Positions 1-13,046 are shown, counted from the first letter of the stretch. The stretch: 64,000 nt of DNA from AWTP1-13 sp963775835 (GCA_963775835.1 CAVZKV010000025.1:248001-312000); one strand, 5' to 3'. Notes: generated by a model from the letters alone, not told the origin. Program-made: numbers and translations.

Positions 1-936
1 GCCGAGGCGCAGCACGATGCGCGAGAGCGAATCGCCCTTTTGCGCCCGCACCACGCGCACCTCCCGGCCCTCCAGGTCTTCGCCGGTATCTTCCGCTTCG
101 AACACGGTTTTCTGTAGTGCGGTGGTATAGGGCGGCAGCACCTCGGATACCGCCCGGACCGAGCGCCCGGCCAGGATTTCACCGGCGACCCTGCCGCTCT
201 CCGAGCCCGGCAGCAGGCCGGCGGCCTCGTCGTCGGCCGTCTGGTGGCGCCCCACCAGTTCCAGGACTTCCTGGTTGCTCAATTCCTGTCCGTCCTCGGT
301 CGGCAGGATGCCGCCGAGCAATTCCACCAGTTTGGTGCTGGCGTCCTGCAAGCCGTCCTCGCGGCGGTCCCCGCCATCAAGCGGGTCGGGATTGGCGTAG
401 AGCTTGAAGGGGTTGAAAGGGGGGACCCTTTGCGCGTCCCCCTTGGCGAGCGGCGCCAGTCGGGCGGCCAGGCGCGCGTAAGGCTTGTTCATCATGTAGT
501 CGCGGTTGCCGCGGCGCTGGCGGATATGATCGAGGATGACGGACTTGGTCACCGAGGCGCCGCTGGCGATCAGCAGGCGGTCGGTCTTGGGGATGGCCCA
601 GCGCAGGCCGTCGACGCGCACCGAGGGCAGACGCAAGGAGGCCAGAGGGGCATCGCCCATGCGCGCGAGGGCCGAAAAGAGGCCTCCCTCGGCTTCGCGC
701 TGGTCCATGGATCCCACCAGCACCACCAGAATGGCGAGCATGCCGACCGCCGCTGCCAGGCAGGTGCTAAACAGCCAGCGGAAGCGCCCGGCTTGCCGGA
801 TATCCAGGTGATCGCTGGTGTAAAGATCGTGCAGGCGCGTGCTGCGCCGCCGGTAGCCGGGCACCGCGCGGCGCTGAGCGTTCGCCGTGACCTGGACGCG
901 TCTGCGCCCGATCGGTGCATGGCGCCTGGTGTCCAT
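1..936 (-). CDS. M23-type peptidoglycan peptidase, N-terminal part (3' end outside window)
   Basis: The reading frame is open from an ATG at 936 to the window edge, giving 312 residues without the C-terminus. A basic N-terminus (residues 1-50) is followed by one membrane helix at about 54-75, so the rest should lie in the periplasm. The last visible residues read RAQKGDSLSRIVLRLG, which resembles the start of a LysM-like fold often found before an M23 peptidase domain in alphaproteobacteria. The catalytic domain itself would lie beyond base 1, so the peptidase call is inferred. The frame has a stop at 1018-1020, and a purine-rich AGGGGG stretch precedes the chosen start. The gene is divergent from the rRNA operon. 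Confidence 0.6.
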   Translation of the reverse strand, partial: MDTRRHAPIGRRRVQVTANAQRRAVPGYRRRSTRLHDLYTSDHLDIRQAGRFRWLFSTCLAAAVGMLAILVVLVGSMDQREAEGGLFSALARMGDAPLASLRLPSVRVDGLRWAIPKTDRLLIASGASVTKSVILDHIRQRRGNRDYMMNKPYARLAARLAPLAKGDAQRVPPFNPFKLYANPDPLDGGDRREDGLQDASTKLVELLGGILPTEDGQELSNQEVLELVGRHQTADDEAAGLLPGSESGRVAGEILAGRSVRAVSEVLPPYTTALQKTVFEAEDTGEDLEGREVRVVRAQKGDSLSRIVLRLG

Positions 937-1151
937 CCCCCTGACATCCCCCTGCCGCTCGCGTACCCCCACGAAGCGGCCGTCGGCAACAGCGCTGGAA
1001 ACGGGGCAAAGGGCGAATCACCGTCGCAACTCGGCGTTGCCATGGCCCCGTTCCAGCTCTATCTCCCGTTCTTGGGCAATGAGAACGGCCGTTTTGCGGC
1101 GGCGCTTTCGTTTCCTGGAGCGGTCAAAACGCAAAAAATTTACGATAACCG

Positions 1152-1180
1152 TTGACAGAGAGGGGAGCAAAGGTTAGATA
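1152..1180 (+). promoter_or_regulatory. Probable rrn promoter (sigma70 type)
   Basis: A perfect -35 TTGACA (1152-1157) is followed after exactly 17 bases by TAGATA (1175-1180), a near-consensus -10. It lies about 390 bases upstream of 16S with no gene between. It is the best promoter-like sequence in the 937-1570 gap. The rest of that gap holds only the rRNA leader. Confidence 0.7.
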
Positions 1181-1330
1181 CGGCTTTCGCGCGCCGTGTT
1201 CGGGTGCGCGACAGTGGGCAGCAATCTCCGGATTGGACACGAGGGTGCTCTGGCTTGACCAGGCGGCACGCTTCGTTATCTCCACGACGGGCCGGCGCAA
1301 GCCGGGCCGCTATTGTGGTCGAGGCCCCGG

Positions 1331-1342
1331 TGCTCTTTGACA
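1331..1342 (+). promoter_or_regulatory. boxA-like antitermination site in rRNA leader
   Basis: TGCTCTTTGACA differs by one base from the E. coli rrn boxA TGCTCTTTAACA. It lies between the promoter and 16S, where Nus-factor antitermination sites are expected. The embedded TTGACA could also be read as a -35 box, but no -10 follows at the right spacing. Confidence 0.6.
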
Positions 1343-1570
1343 AGTGGTTTGAAGAAAGGGAAACGCAGGCGGCGGAGTCCTGGCGGATCCGAAGGGCGTA
1401 CCAACGCCTCGATGGATCGCAAAGAGACTCTGGCGATCTCTGCGTTTCAGCCATCACCATGGCGCGTCGAACACGGGGCAACCCGGGTTGGATGCGTCGC
1501 GTGTGAAGGTGCCCGTTACGCAGAAGATCCTTGGAGAGATTCCTTCCAAGCCGACCAGAATCAGAACTTT

Positions 1571-3062
<1,492 letters not shown>

Positions 3063-3214
3063 GAACCTTGGTAAGGTCGGGCCTCACGCCCAACCTCTCG
3101 GTTCCTCATTAGAAAATGGGACCAATTCTGGAATCGAATTGGTTCCGTGAAATGCCTGCGGGACACCGCCGCCTTCGTTTCTCTTTCTTCGTTTGGACGT
3201 CCGCCGCGTTTGCC

Positions 3215-3291
3215 GGGCCTGTAGCTCAGTTGGTTAGAGCGCGCGCTTGATAAGCGTGAGGTCGAAAGTTCAAATCTTTCCAGGCCCACCA
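3215..3291 (+). tRNA. ileT: tRNA-Ile (anticodon GAT)
   Basis: This is a 77-base cloverleaf with acceptor GGGCCTG/CAGGCCC, anticodon GAT in the loop CTTGATAAG, a T-loop GTTCAAATC and an encoded CCA end. It lies in the 16S-23S spacer, its usual place in bacterial rRNA operons. Confidence 0.98.
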
Positions 3292-3347
3292 CTCCTGGTG
3301 GCGCGATCGGCATTGCTGATCGCAGTCTGGAAGAGGTGGGACGAGAC

Positions 3348-3423
3348 GGGGCCATAGCTCAGTTGGGAGAGCGCCTGCTTTGCAAGCAGGAGGTCGTCGG
3401 TTCGATCCCGTCTGGCTCCACCA
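3348..3423 (+). tRNA. alaT: tRNA-Ala (anticodon TGC)
   Basis: This is a 76-base cloverleaf with acceptor GGGGCCA/TGGCTCC (one G-U pair), anticodon TGC in TTTGCAA, T-loop GTTCGATCC and an encoded CCA end. It is the second spacer tRNA of the operon. Confidence 0.98.
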
Positions 3424-3760
3424 GACCCAAGGACCAGCGGGATCAACGTCCAACGTCGAAGAGTACGGTTTCGCCGCCATCCAAGCGGCGGTTTTCTTGA
3501 CATCGTGAAGAAGGGATATGCCCAAGACGCCGGACAAGATCCGCGTCATCTCTGGGCCTTCGGGGCGCTTTCGCTTGTGCTAGGTCACAAACGCGAGCGC
3601 GACGAGGGCCGTGGGATCGGTGAGTGCGCTGACCGCAGACTCCGGTTGGGTCTATCTCGATGCAAACTGGTCTTTCTAGAGGCGGTGTTCACCAGCCGAG
3701 ACGGACGGGATGTGCGTCGGTGCGTCAAGCGCCGGCGGTCGCCTACGTCTCTTAGGTGGG

Positions 3761-3777
3761 CATTGCTAATGAGAGCG
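3761..3777 (+). other. Left arm of the 23S processing stem (pairs with 6575-6592)
   Basis: CATTGCTAATGAGAGCG at 3761-3777 is the reverse complement of 6575-6592 except for one bulged A. This 17-bp stem brackets the 23S sequence, as the RNase III processing stem of rRNA operons does, and it fixes the mature 23S to about 3778-6574. Confidence 0.8.
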
Positions 3778-6574
<2,797 letters not shown>

Positions 6575-6743
6575 CGCTCTCATTAAGCAATGCTCATCTC
6601 ATCTCGCAAAGCCCTTGGGGCCGGCGGCAACGCTCGGGCTCAGTGGCCTTCGGGACGGCCGGCGCGCGCACGCGTGTGCTCGGCCTGGATGAGCGTGAGA
6701 ATCGCTTCTAGAACGCCGGACCAGTTTGCTTCACCCCTTTGCC

Positions 6744-6862
6744 GACCTGGTGATTATAGCGGGGTGGCTGCACCCGATCCCATTCCGAACTCGGCCGTGA
6801 AACGCCCCTGCGCCGATGGTACTCCGTCTTAAGACGCGGGAGAGTAGGTCGTTGCCAGGTCT
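6744..6862 (+). rRNA. rrf: 5S ribosomal RNA
   Basis: The terminal helix is formed by GACCTGG (from 6744) and CCAGGTC (6855-6861). The internal CCCGATCCCATTCCGAACTC block and GGGAGAGTAGGTCG are standard 5S sequence. It follows 23S by about 170 bases in the same operon. Confidence 0.96.
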
Positions 6863-6913
6863 GCCAAGGGGTGAAGCATCAGCATCGAGACCCTTCTTCA
6901 TATGCTTTCGATC

Positions 6914-6949
6914 AGGCCGTCGCTTGTCCGCGACGGCCTTATTTTATTG
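6914..6949 (+). terminator. Intrinsic terminator of the rRNA operon
   Basis: A 9-bp stem GGCCGTCGC (6915-6923) / GCGACGGCC (6930-6938) with a six-base loop, extended by one A-T pair, is followed by TTATTTTATT. It lies about 50 bases after 5S, and the next gene is on the other strand. Confidence 0.92.
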
Positions 6950-6998
6950 CGCGAGCCTCGCGCCCCTGACCCAACTTTAAGACAGCGCCCGCGTCCCC

Positions 6999-7838
6999 CT
7001 AGCGCGAGGGCGGTAGCGCCAAGGTATCGGCGTGGCCCACCACCGCCGCCGCCCGCACGACGGTGCGCCAATTCTTAATCCTCGCCGCATCGACGGCGCC
7101 GGTCTCCTCCACGGCGGTGGCAAATCCCTGGGCCAGATCGGCAATGAGAGCTGCGTCCGCCTCCCCGAGCCGCCAGGCGCTGTCGGCCTCGCGCACCGTG
7201 TAGTGCGCGGCAGCGAAGCTCTCGCTCAGGAGGTCGGGCGCGGCTGGCCCGGCCGCGGGACCAAAGCCCTTGTCGCGGCCTTGATGGCCATGGAACGCCT
7301 CGGTCATGGCGGCATCGGCCGCGTGCGCGGGTGTCCAGCGCTGATCGCCGTCGTAGGTGAGCACCGTATAAAAGGCGCACTTGCGCGCGGCCAGCGCGGC
7401 CGTGAACCGCGCAATGAAGGCCGCGGAAACCAGGTCGAACAAGGCGGCCGCCGTCACCAGATGGGCCGCCGGCCCTAAGGCGCCATCCAAACCGGCGGCA
7501 AGGTCGGCGCGGCGGAACGTCACGTCGATGCGCTTGTGGCCCTTGATCAGGGCGAGCTTGCCGCCGCTGCTATCCCAACCGTCCGCCCAGGCGGTGAGCC
7601 TCGGCACGGCCGCATCGAGCAGGGCCTGGTCGCGGTCGACCAGCGTCCAGTGTTGCTCCGGTCCGAGCAGGGGCGCGGTGGCGCGCAGGTTCGAGCCGGT
7701 GCCGCAACCCAGATCCACCACGCTGAGGGGCCGCCAACCATCGAAGTGGCGGGCTAACGCCTGCGCCAAGGCCTTGTTGCGCGAGCGGTGGTCCACCGGT
7801 TCGCGCAGGTCGAGCCAATTGGCGCTGAAGGCGCTCAT
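6999..7838 (-). CDS. Class I SAM-dependent methyltransferase
   Basis: This is a 279-residue protein with a Rossmann methyltransferase fold. Motif I VVDLGCGTGSN lies at residues 40-50 and the acidic SAM-ribose position (LVDRD) at about 66-70. The ATG at 7838 overlaps the stop codon of the glycosyltransferase (ATGA, 4 bases), so translation is probably coupled. An upstream in-frame extension to 8060 is only read-through into that gene. It is the last gene of a four-gene set with an alcohol dehydrogenase-like, a pterin-synthase-like and a GT4 gene, so its substrate may be a small glycosylated metabolite (inference). The substrate cannot be read from sequence. Confidence 0.88.
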   Translation of the reverse strand: MSAFSANWLDLREPVDHRSRNKALAQALARHFDGWRPLSVVDLGCGTGSNLRATAPLLGPEQHWTLVDRDQALLDAAVPRLTAWADGWDSSGGKLALIKGHKRIDVTFRRADLAAGLDGALGPAAHLVTAAALFDLVSAAFIARFTAALAARKCAFYTVLTYDGDQRWTPAHAADAAMTEAFHGHQGRDKGFGPAAGPAAPDLLSESFAAAHYTVREADSAWRLGEADAALIADLAQGFATAVEETGAVDAARIKNWRTVVRAAAVVGHADTLALPPSR

Positions 7839-8881
7839 CGTGAGGTCTCCTTGATGACGCCGGCGATGATGCCCGCCGTATCCTGCCAGCCTGGCAATAC
7901 CTGGCCGGCGGCCCAGGATGCATCGGCCAAGCTCGCGCGCAGCGCGGCGTCCTCCAGCACGCGGCCCAGCGCACCGGTCAGCGCGGCGACGTTGCCCGGC
8001 GCAACTTTCATAGCGGCACGGTCGGGCACCGTCTCGGCCGCCGCCCCACCCGTGGTGCACACGATCGGCAGGCCCCGGGCCATCGCCTCCGCCAGCACCA
8101 TGCCGTATCCCTCGTACAGCGAGGGCATCACAAACAGATCGGCGCGATGGTAGTGACCGGCCAGCTCGGCTTGCGCGAGCGGGCCCGCGATCGCGATGCG
8201 CGCACCGAGCCCGGTTTCGGTCATGGCCCGGTCGAGGGCTGCGACGGCAGCCGGACTGCGATCGGTGGCGCCAACGATCGTGAGCTGCCAGTCCAAGGCC
8301 GCCAGCGGAGCCAGCGCGCGCACCAGCAGATCATAGGCCTTGCGCGGCACGATCGAGCCGACGGCGAGCAGCTGTGGGGGTGACGTCGTGCCGCGGGCGC
8401 GCGCGGCGCGCTCGGTGCCGGGCTCGGCAACGGTGATCTTGGCCGCGGGTACGCCAAAGTCAGACACCAGCGTTCGCAAGGTGGTGGGGCTGGTGACGAG
8501 CACGCGTCGAGACAGGGCCAGCGCCGTCGTTTCGAGTGCAATAAGTTGTCGCTGGCGTGCGGCGCTGAGACCGGCCTCGAGACCGACGGGATGATGTACG
8601 AGCGCAACGATGGGCTGCTTGAGGCCGGCAATGGCGGCGGCCGGCATCGCCCCATAGGCCAAGCCGTCGAACAGGATGACGGTGTCGGCTGGCAGGGCCC
8701 CAAGCCGGCGCGCGGTTTCGCCAATATCCTCGGCGCTCGCGTCGGGAAATGATGCCGGCAACGCGAGCGGCCGCAGCCGCACGTTTGCCAGGGGAAACCG
8801 CTCCAGCACGCGGCGTGCGTAGACATAGCCGCCGGTCGGCAGCCCCAGGTCACCGGGGATGGCGAAAGCGGCTTCGATCAT
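7835..8881 (-). CDS. GT4-family glycosyltransferase
   Basis: This is a 348-residue GT-B fold enzyme that should transfer a sugar from a nucleotide donor. The N-terminal FAIPGDLGLPTGGY has the glycine-rich acceptor-side loop of the family. The central LLAVGSIVPRKAYDLL is the GT4 donor-domain entry motif, and MPSLYEGYGMVLAEAM contains the E-x7-E retaining signature. The ATG at 8881 is preferred over a TTG at 8929 because the family pattern begins immediately after it. The downstream methyltransferase overlaps it by 4 bases, and the PTPS-like gene ends 91 bases upstream. The acceptor is unknown; a lipid, a polysaccharide or a pterin-like molecule are all possible. Confidence 0.88.
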   Translation of the reverse strand: MIEAAFAIPGDLGLPTGGYVYARRVLERFPLANVRLRPLALPASFPDASAEDIGETARRLGALPADTVILFDGLAYGAMPAAAIAGLKQPIVALVHHPVGLEAGLSAARQRQLIALETTALALSRRVLVTSPTTLRTLVSDFGVPAAKITVAEPGTERAARARGTTSPPQLLAVGSIVPRKAYDLLVRALAPLAALDWQLTIVGATDRSPAAVAALDRAMTETGLGARIAIAGPLAQAELAGHYHRADLFVMPSLYEGYGMVLAEAMARGLPIVCTTGGAAAETVPDRAAMKVAPGNVAALTGALGRVLEDAALRASLADASWAAGQVLPGWQDTAGIIAGVIKETSR

Positions 8882-8972
8882 GGCCACGGGCGGTCCAGCG
8901 CCCGCCGATCCAACGCCAGCCGGTGCCAAGCGGCACAGGATGTGGGGTGTGGCCGCGGCAGGGCCGACATGC

Positions 8973-9371
8973 TCACAACGTCCCTTCGAATGAGGCCCGA
9001 GCCAGATCGGTTTCGTGCAGGGTCACCTTGATCTTGGCGAGGCCCTTGCCGTCCTCACCCAGGGCACCGTTTTGGGCCGCCTGAACCATTGCCTCGAAAA
9101 CGTACTGGCACAAAAACTCCGTGGTTGTCAGTCTGCCTTTGAATTGCGGCAGGGTATCGAGGTTCTGGTAGGCGAGCGGCTTCAGGGTCTGCTTGAGCAC
9201 CTCGAGCGCCGCGCCGATATCGACCACCACGTTCTGCGGCGTCAACTTTTCCCGATAAAAGGCGACGTCGACCACGAACGTGGCCCCGTGCAGGCCCTGC
9301 GCCGGTCCAAAAAAGGGGTCGGGCAAGCTGTGAGCGATCATGATGCGATCGCGCACCTCGACGGCGTACAT
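8973..9371 (-). CDS. 6-pyruvoyl-tetrahydropterin synthase-like (QueD/PTPS fold), divergent active site
   Basis: The 132-residue length and overall pattern match the QueD/PTPS family, which acts on dihydroneopterin triphosphate. Compared from memory with E. coli QueD, zinc ligand His14 is kept (IAHSL) and His28 is kept (GLHGATF). The third His position is Ala30, the catalytic Cys position is Ala24, and the Asp-His catalytic pair becomes Ala67-Tyr68. The substrate-binding Glu is kept at Glu120 (LHETDLAR). Several N-terminal residues therefore depart from the working enzyme while the fold signature remains. It sits 17 bases after the dehydrogenase-like gene and before a glycosyltransferase. It may be a different enzyme or a binding protein; standard QueD activity is unlikely. 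Confidence 0.85.
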   Translation of the reverse strand: MYAVEVRDRIMIAHSLPDPFFGPAQGLHGATFVVDVAFYREKLTPQNVVVDIGAALEVLKQTLKPLAYQNLDTLPQFKGRLTTTEFLCQYVFEAMVQAAQNGALGEDGKGLAKIKVTLHETDLARASFEGTL

Positions 9372-9388
9372 GGCGTGTCTCCTGGTGC

Positions 9389-10360
9389 TCAGAGCTGGGG
9401 ATAGCAGATGACGGGGGCGAGCGCCGAAGCTTCGGCGGCGAGCGCCTTGGGCAGGGTGTGCGCCGCCGTTTCAAAGGCGATCTCTTCGGCCACCAGCGCG
9501 TCGAGGGCGGGCAGGGCCAGCAGCCCAAGCGCGGCCTCCAAGCGGCGCCGAAAGCTCCAGCGCGGGCGCCGGCTGGGCGAAATCTGTCCGACCTGGGAAG
9601 ACAGGATCCGCAGGCGGCGGCTATGAAAGGCGCCACCGAGCTCGACGGTTGCCGGCCTGTCGCCATACCAGCTGAGCTCAACGATCGGCGCCTCGAGGCC
9701 GGCACAGCGGATGGCGGCATCGAGGCCGGCGCCGGTGGCGCTGGCATGGAACACGACGTCGGCATCGGTGGGCGCGTGCTCGGGCCTGGCAAAGCCGACG
9801 CCCAGCCCTTCGGCCAAAGGCCTGCGCTGGTCCTCGACGTCCACGGCCGTGACGATGGCACCGGGCAGGCGGGCCGCGAGCGCCGCCAGCAAGAGCCCGA
9901 CGACGCCGGCCCCGACGATCACGATGCGATCGCCCGGGCCGGCGCCGCTGTCCCAGACGGCGTTGAGGGCGGTTTCCATATTGGCGGCCAAAGTGGCGCG
10001 CCGCGCCGGCAGGCCCTCGGGTATGGGGATGAGGGCGTCGAGCGGGACATTGAAGTAGTCCTGGTGCGGATGTAGCGCGAAGACCTGGCGGCCGATGAGA
10101 TTGGCTGGCCCGGCTTCGACGATGCCGGTCGCGGCGTAGCCATACTTGACCGGGAACGGAAAGGCGCCCTCCTGCATTGGTGCCCGCATGCGCTCCCATT
10201 CGCTTGGACCGATGGCGCCCAGTAAAACCAGCCGTTCCGTGCCGCGGCTGATGCCGCTAAAAAGGCTGCGGACGCGGGCATATCCCGGCCCGGGCGGCGG
10301 CAGCGGCGCTGAGCGCAGTTCCACCGTCCCCTTCTTTACGTACCACAGCGCCCGTGCCAT
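9389..10360 (-). CDS. Medium-chain alcohol dehydrogenase-like oxidoreductase (BchC-like N-terminus)
   Basis: This 323-residue MDR-family protein has an N-terminal GroES-like domain followed by a Rossmann domain with VIVGAGVVGLLLAAL at about residue 150 for NAD(P). The position that normally reads C-G-S/T-D and binds the catalytic zinc instead reads SGISRGTERL, as in BchC-type members. A zinc-dependent mechanism is therefore doubtful despite the usual label. The ATG at 10360 begins the conserved MARALWYVKKGTVELR; an ORF extension to 10438 lacks similarity to the fold. It is the first gene of the minus-strand set ending at 6999 and is divergent from opgH, with 93 bases between them. The substrate is unknown. 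Confidence 0.83.
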   Translation of the reverse strand: MARALWYVKKGTVELRSAPLPPPGPGYARVRSLFSGISRGTERLVLLGAIGPSEWERMRAPMQEGAFPFPVKYGYAATGIVEAGPANLIGRQVFALHPHQDYFNVPLDALIPIPEGLPARRATLAANMETALNAVWDSGAGPGDRIVIVGAGVVGLLLAALAARLPGAIVTAVDVEDQRRPLAEGLGVGFARPEHAPTDADVVFHASATGAGLDAAIRCAGLEAPIVELSWYGDRPATVELGGAFHSRRLRILSSQVGQISPSRRPRWSFRRRLEAALGLLALPALDALVAEEIAFETAAHTLPKALAAEASALAPVICYPQL

Positions 10361-10453
10361 GCGGGTCTTGCCGGTTGATCGGCGCGCCATCATGTTACCG
10401 CTCCGAATTGCCAGGATTGCGCCGCTGCCATAAACCACCCGGATGAACCCTGC

Positions 10454-12262
10454 ATGAGCGACAGCCTCGATGCCCCCGCACCGGGGGCACTACCACCGCC
10501 AGCGCTGAGCCTTACGACACCCACGGGCCTCCAGTCCATCGATGAGCTCAACCGCCGCCGGCGCATCGTCCTAGGCCTCAACCTCATCACCTATGCCTTC
10601 ATGCTGTGGTGGGCGGGCCGCATTCTCGGCGCCGGCGGCTGGACCTTGGTCGACGGCGTCCTGTTCGTGTGTTTTGCGCTCGGCACGCCCTGGGCCGTGC
10701 TCGGTTTTTGGAACGCGCTGATCGGTCTGTGGCTGCTCAACGTTGGTGGCACGGATGCCGGGTCGGCGGTGGCGCCGTACGCGGCGGCTGGCGAGCAGCC
10801 AACGCCGATCCGCATCAAGACCGCCATCTTCATGACCTTGCGCAACGAGGACGCCGCGCGCGCCATTCAGCGTTTCAAAATCGTGCAGGACAGCGTCGAG
10901 CAAACGGGCGAGGGCGCCGCGTTCGGCTATTTCGTCTTGAGCGACAGCAACGACGGCGCCGTCGCCGCGGCCGAGGAGGCGGCCGTCGCCGCCTGGAAGG
11001 CCGCCGCCCGCGCCCCCGATCGCATCAGCTACCGCCGGCGCAGCAACAACGTCGGCTACAAGGCCGGCAACGTGCGCGACTTCTGCGCCCGCTGGGGCGA
11101 CCAGTTCGACCTCATGCTGCCGCTCGATGCCGACAGCCTGATGTCGGGCGCCGAGATTGTGCGCTTGGTGCGCATCATGCAGGCGCATCCGAAGATTGGC
11201 ATCTTGCAAAGCCTCGTGGTCGGCATGCCCTCGGCGAGCGCTTTTGCCCGCATTTTCCAGTTCGGCATGCGCCACGGGATGCGCGCCTACACCATGGGCC
11301 AGGCCTGGTGGGTGGGCGACTGCGGGCCCTTTTGGGGGCACAATGCGCTGGTGCGCGTGATGCCGTTTTATGCCGAGTGTGACCTGCCTCTTTTGCCCGG
11401 CAAGCCGCCGCTCGGTGGCCACGTCCTGTCGCACGATCAGGTGGAGGCGACCTTGATGCGCCGCGCCGGCTATGAGGTGCGGGTGCTGCCCGAAGAGGTT
11501 GGCAGCTGGGAGGAGAACCCGCCGACGATGCTGGAGTTTGCCCGCCGCGACGTGCGCTGGTGCCAGGGCAACATGCAGTACCTGAAGTTGCTCGACCTGC
11601 CGGGCCTCTATCCGATGAGCCGGTTTCAGCTGCTGTGGGCGATTTTGATGTTCGTCGGCATCCCGGCCTGGACGCTGATGATCGCCCTATCGCCGGTGGC
11701 GGCCTGGCAGGCCCAATCGGTCCCCGAGTTCCCAACGGGCGCCGCCAAGGCCCTCTACCTGACCTACTTCATCATGTACTTGATGCCCAAGATCGCCGGG
11801 CTCGTCGATGCCATGTTCGGCCGCGGCGGTGTGGCGCGCTACGGCGGCTGGCTACGGTTCCTGGTGAGCGCGGTGCTCGAGCTCACATTCTCCTTCCTGC
11901 AGGGCGCCGTCTCCACCATTCGCACCTCCATTTTCATGCTGGGTTTGCTGTTCGGCAAGTCCGCGGTTTGGGGTGGGCAGGTGCGTGACGCCCAGCGCCT
12001 GTCGTGGAGCGAAGGCGCCCGTCACCTGTGGCCGCAGACCTTGTTTGGGGTGATCGTGTGTGGCGCGCTAGGATTGATTGCCCCAGCGGTGCTGTGCTGG
12101 AGCCTGCCCCTCACCGCCGGCTATCTATTGGCCATTCCCTTCGCCGTCATGACGGCGGATCCGGCGTTCGGCCGCGCGCTGAAGCGCCTCGGCATCTGCG
12201 GAATTCCCGAGGACTTCAGGCCGCCACCGGAAATCGTCGCCGCCCGCGCGACGACAGCGTGA
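10454..12262 (+). CDS. mdoH: Glucans biosynthesis glucosyltransferase H
   Basis: This 602-residue inner-membrane GT2 enzyme should extrude beta-1,2-linked glucose chains for osmoregulated periplasmic glucans. The motifs follow the E. coli protein: MTLRNED at the start of the catalytic domain, LPLDADSLMSG with the donor-binding aspartates, LSHDQVEATLMRRAG, and the Q-x-x-R-W-like RRDVRWCQGNMQY. Two hydrophobic segments precede the catalytic domain (about 38-90) and several follow after residue 390. It is about 240 residues shorter than E. coli OpgH (847) because both ends are trimmed. No opgG lies beside it. An FkbM methyltransferase starts 10 bases downstream, suggesting co-transcription. Confidence 0.93.
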   Translation: MSDSLDAPAPGALPPPALSLTTPTGLQSIDELNRRRRIVLGLNLITYAFMLWWAGRILGAGGWTLVDGVLFVCFALGTPWAVLGFWNALIGLWLLNVGGTDAGSAVAPYAAAGEQPTPIRIKTAIFMTLRNEDAARAIQRFKIVQDSVEQTGEGAAFGYFVLSDSNDGAVAAAEEAAVAAWKAAARAPDRISYRRRSNNVGYKAGNVRDFCARWGDQFDLMLPLDADSLMSGAEIVRLVRIMQAHPKIGILQSLVVGMPSASAFARIFQFGMRHGMRAYTMGQAWWVGDCGPFWGHNALVRVMPFYAECDLPLLPGKPPLGGHVLSHDQVEATLMRRAGYEVRVLPEEVGSWEENPPTMLEFARRDVRWCQGNMQYLKLLDLPGLYPMSRFQLLWAILMFVGIPAWTLMIALSPVAAWQAQSVPEFPTGAAKALYLTYFIMYLMPKIAGLVDAMFGRGGVARYGGWLRFLVSAVLELTFSFLQGAVSTIRTSIFMLGLLFGKSAVWGGQVRDAQRLSWSEGARHLWPQTLFGVIVCGALGLIAPAVLCWSLPLTAGYLLAIPFAVMTADPAFGRALKRLGICGIPEDFRPPPEIVAARATTA

Positions 12263-12272
12263 GAGCTTGCTC

Positions 12273-13046
12273 ATGGTCCTTCAGAACCGCGTCGCCGCTC
12301 TCAGCAATGATCCGGCGTTCGCCACCCTGCACCGCTCGCTTGCGATCTACTACGGCCACGCCCCCCGCGACGCCGCGATGGATCGGCTCTACCGGCGCTT
12401 CCTCGGTTTGGGCGAGCTCGCCTTTGACATCGGCAGTCACGTCGGCGACCGCGTCGGCAGCTTTCGCCGCCTTGGCGCACGCGTGGTCGCGCTCGAGCCG
12501 CAGCCATTGTGCGCGCGGGTGATCCGATCGATCTATGCCGACGATAAGGACGTGATGGTCGTGGAAGCCGCCTGCGCCGAGCGGCCGGGCACGTTGAAAC
12601 TCAGGATCAACTCGGCCAATCCGACCGTCTCCACCGCCTCCGATGAGTTTGTGGCGGCGGCGGCCGGCGCCGGCGGCTGGGAAGGTCAGCATTGGGATGA
12701 CATCGTCGAGGTGCCCGCCACCAGCCTTGATGCCTTGATCGCCGGCAACGGCACACCGGCGTTCGCCAAGATCGACGTCGAGGGGTTCGAGGATGTCGTG
12801 TTGGCAGGTTTGTCCCAACCACTGCCGGCGCTTTCCTTCGAATTCACCACGATCCAGCGCGACGTCGCCTATCGTTGCCTTGCTCGGTTAAACTCGCTTG
12901 GCCGCTACGGTTTCGATATCGCGCTTGGGGAAAGCCAAGCTTTGACGTTCAATCGTTGGCTCAGCCACGCCGAGATGGCCCAGCACCTTGCCGCGCTGAC
13001 GCACGCTGCCAATTCGGGGGATGTCTATTGTGTGCTGCAAGGTTGA
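12273..13046 (+). CDS. FkbM-family SAM-dependent methyltransferase
   Basis: This 257-residue protein has SAM-binding motif I AFDIGSHVGDRVGSF, the acidic VVALEPQP of strand 2 and the FkbM signature FAKIDVEGFEDVVLAG. FkbM proteins usually O-methylate sugars or polyketides. The ATG at 12273 is used; a TTG two codons earlier is also possible. It lies 10 bases after opgH, so methylation of periplasmic glucan or of another envelope glycan is an attractive but unproven role. Its 3' end lies upstream of the following exported-protein gene. Confidence 0.87.
   Translation: MVLQNRVAALSNDPAFATLHRSLAIYYGHAPRDAAMDRLYRRFLGLGELAFDIGSHVGDRVGSFRRLGARVVALEPQPLCARVIRSIYADDKDVMVVEAACAERPGTLKLRINSANPTVSTASDEFVAAAAGAGGWEGQHWDDIVEVPATSLDALIAGNGTPAFAKIDVEGFEDVVLAGLSQPLPALSFEFTTIQRDVAYRCLARLNSLGRYGFDIALGESQALTFNRWLSHAEMAQHLAALTHAANSGDVYCVLQG

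Noticed and set aside
244..1155. A 303-residue plus-strand frame over the first gene
   Set aside because: It is antisense to the minus-strand gene that shows a membrane helix and a LysM-like segment; its composition is random-looking and it has no known motif.
1255..1281. A second promoter-like sequence TTGACC in the rRNA leader
   Set aside because: The nearest -10-like sequence is at poor spacing (15 bases) and weak, so it was not listed.
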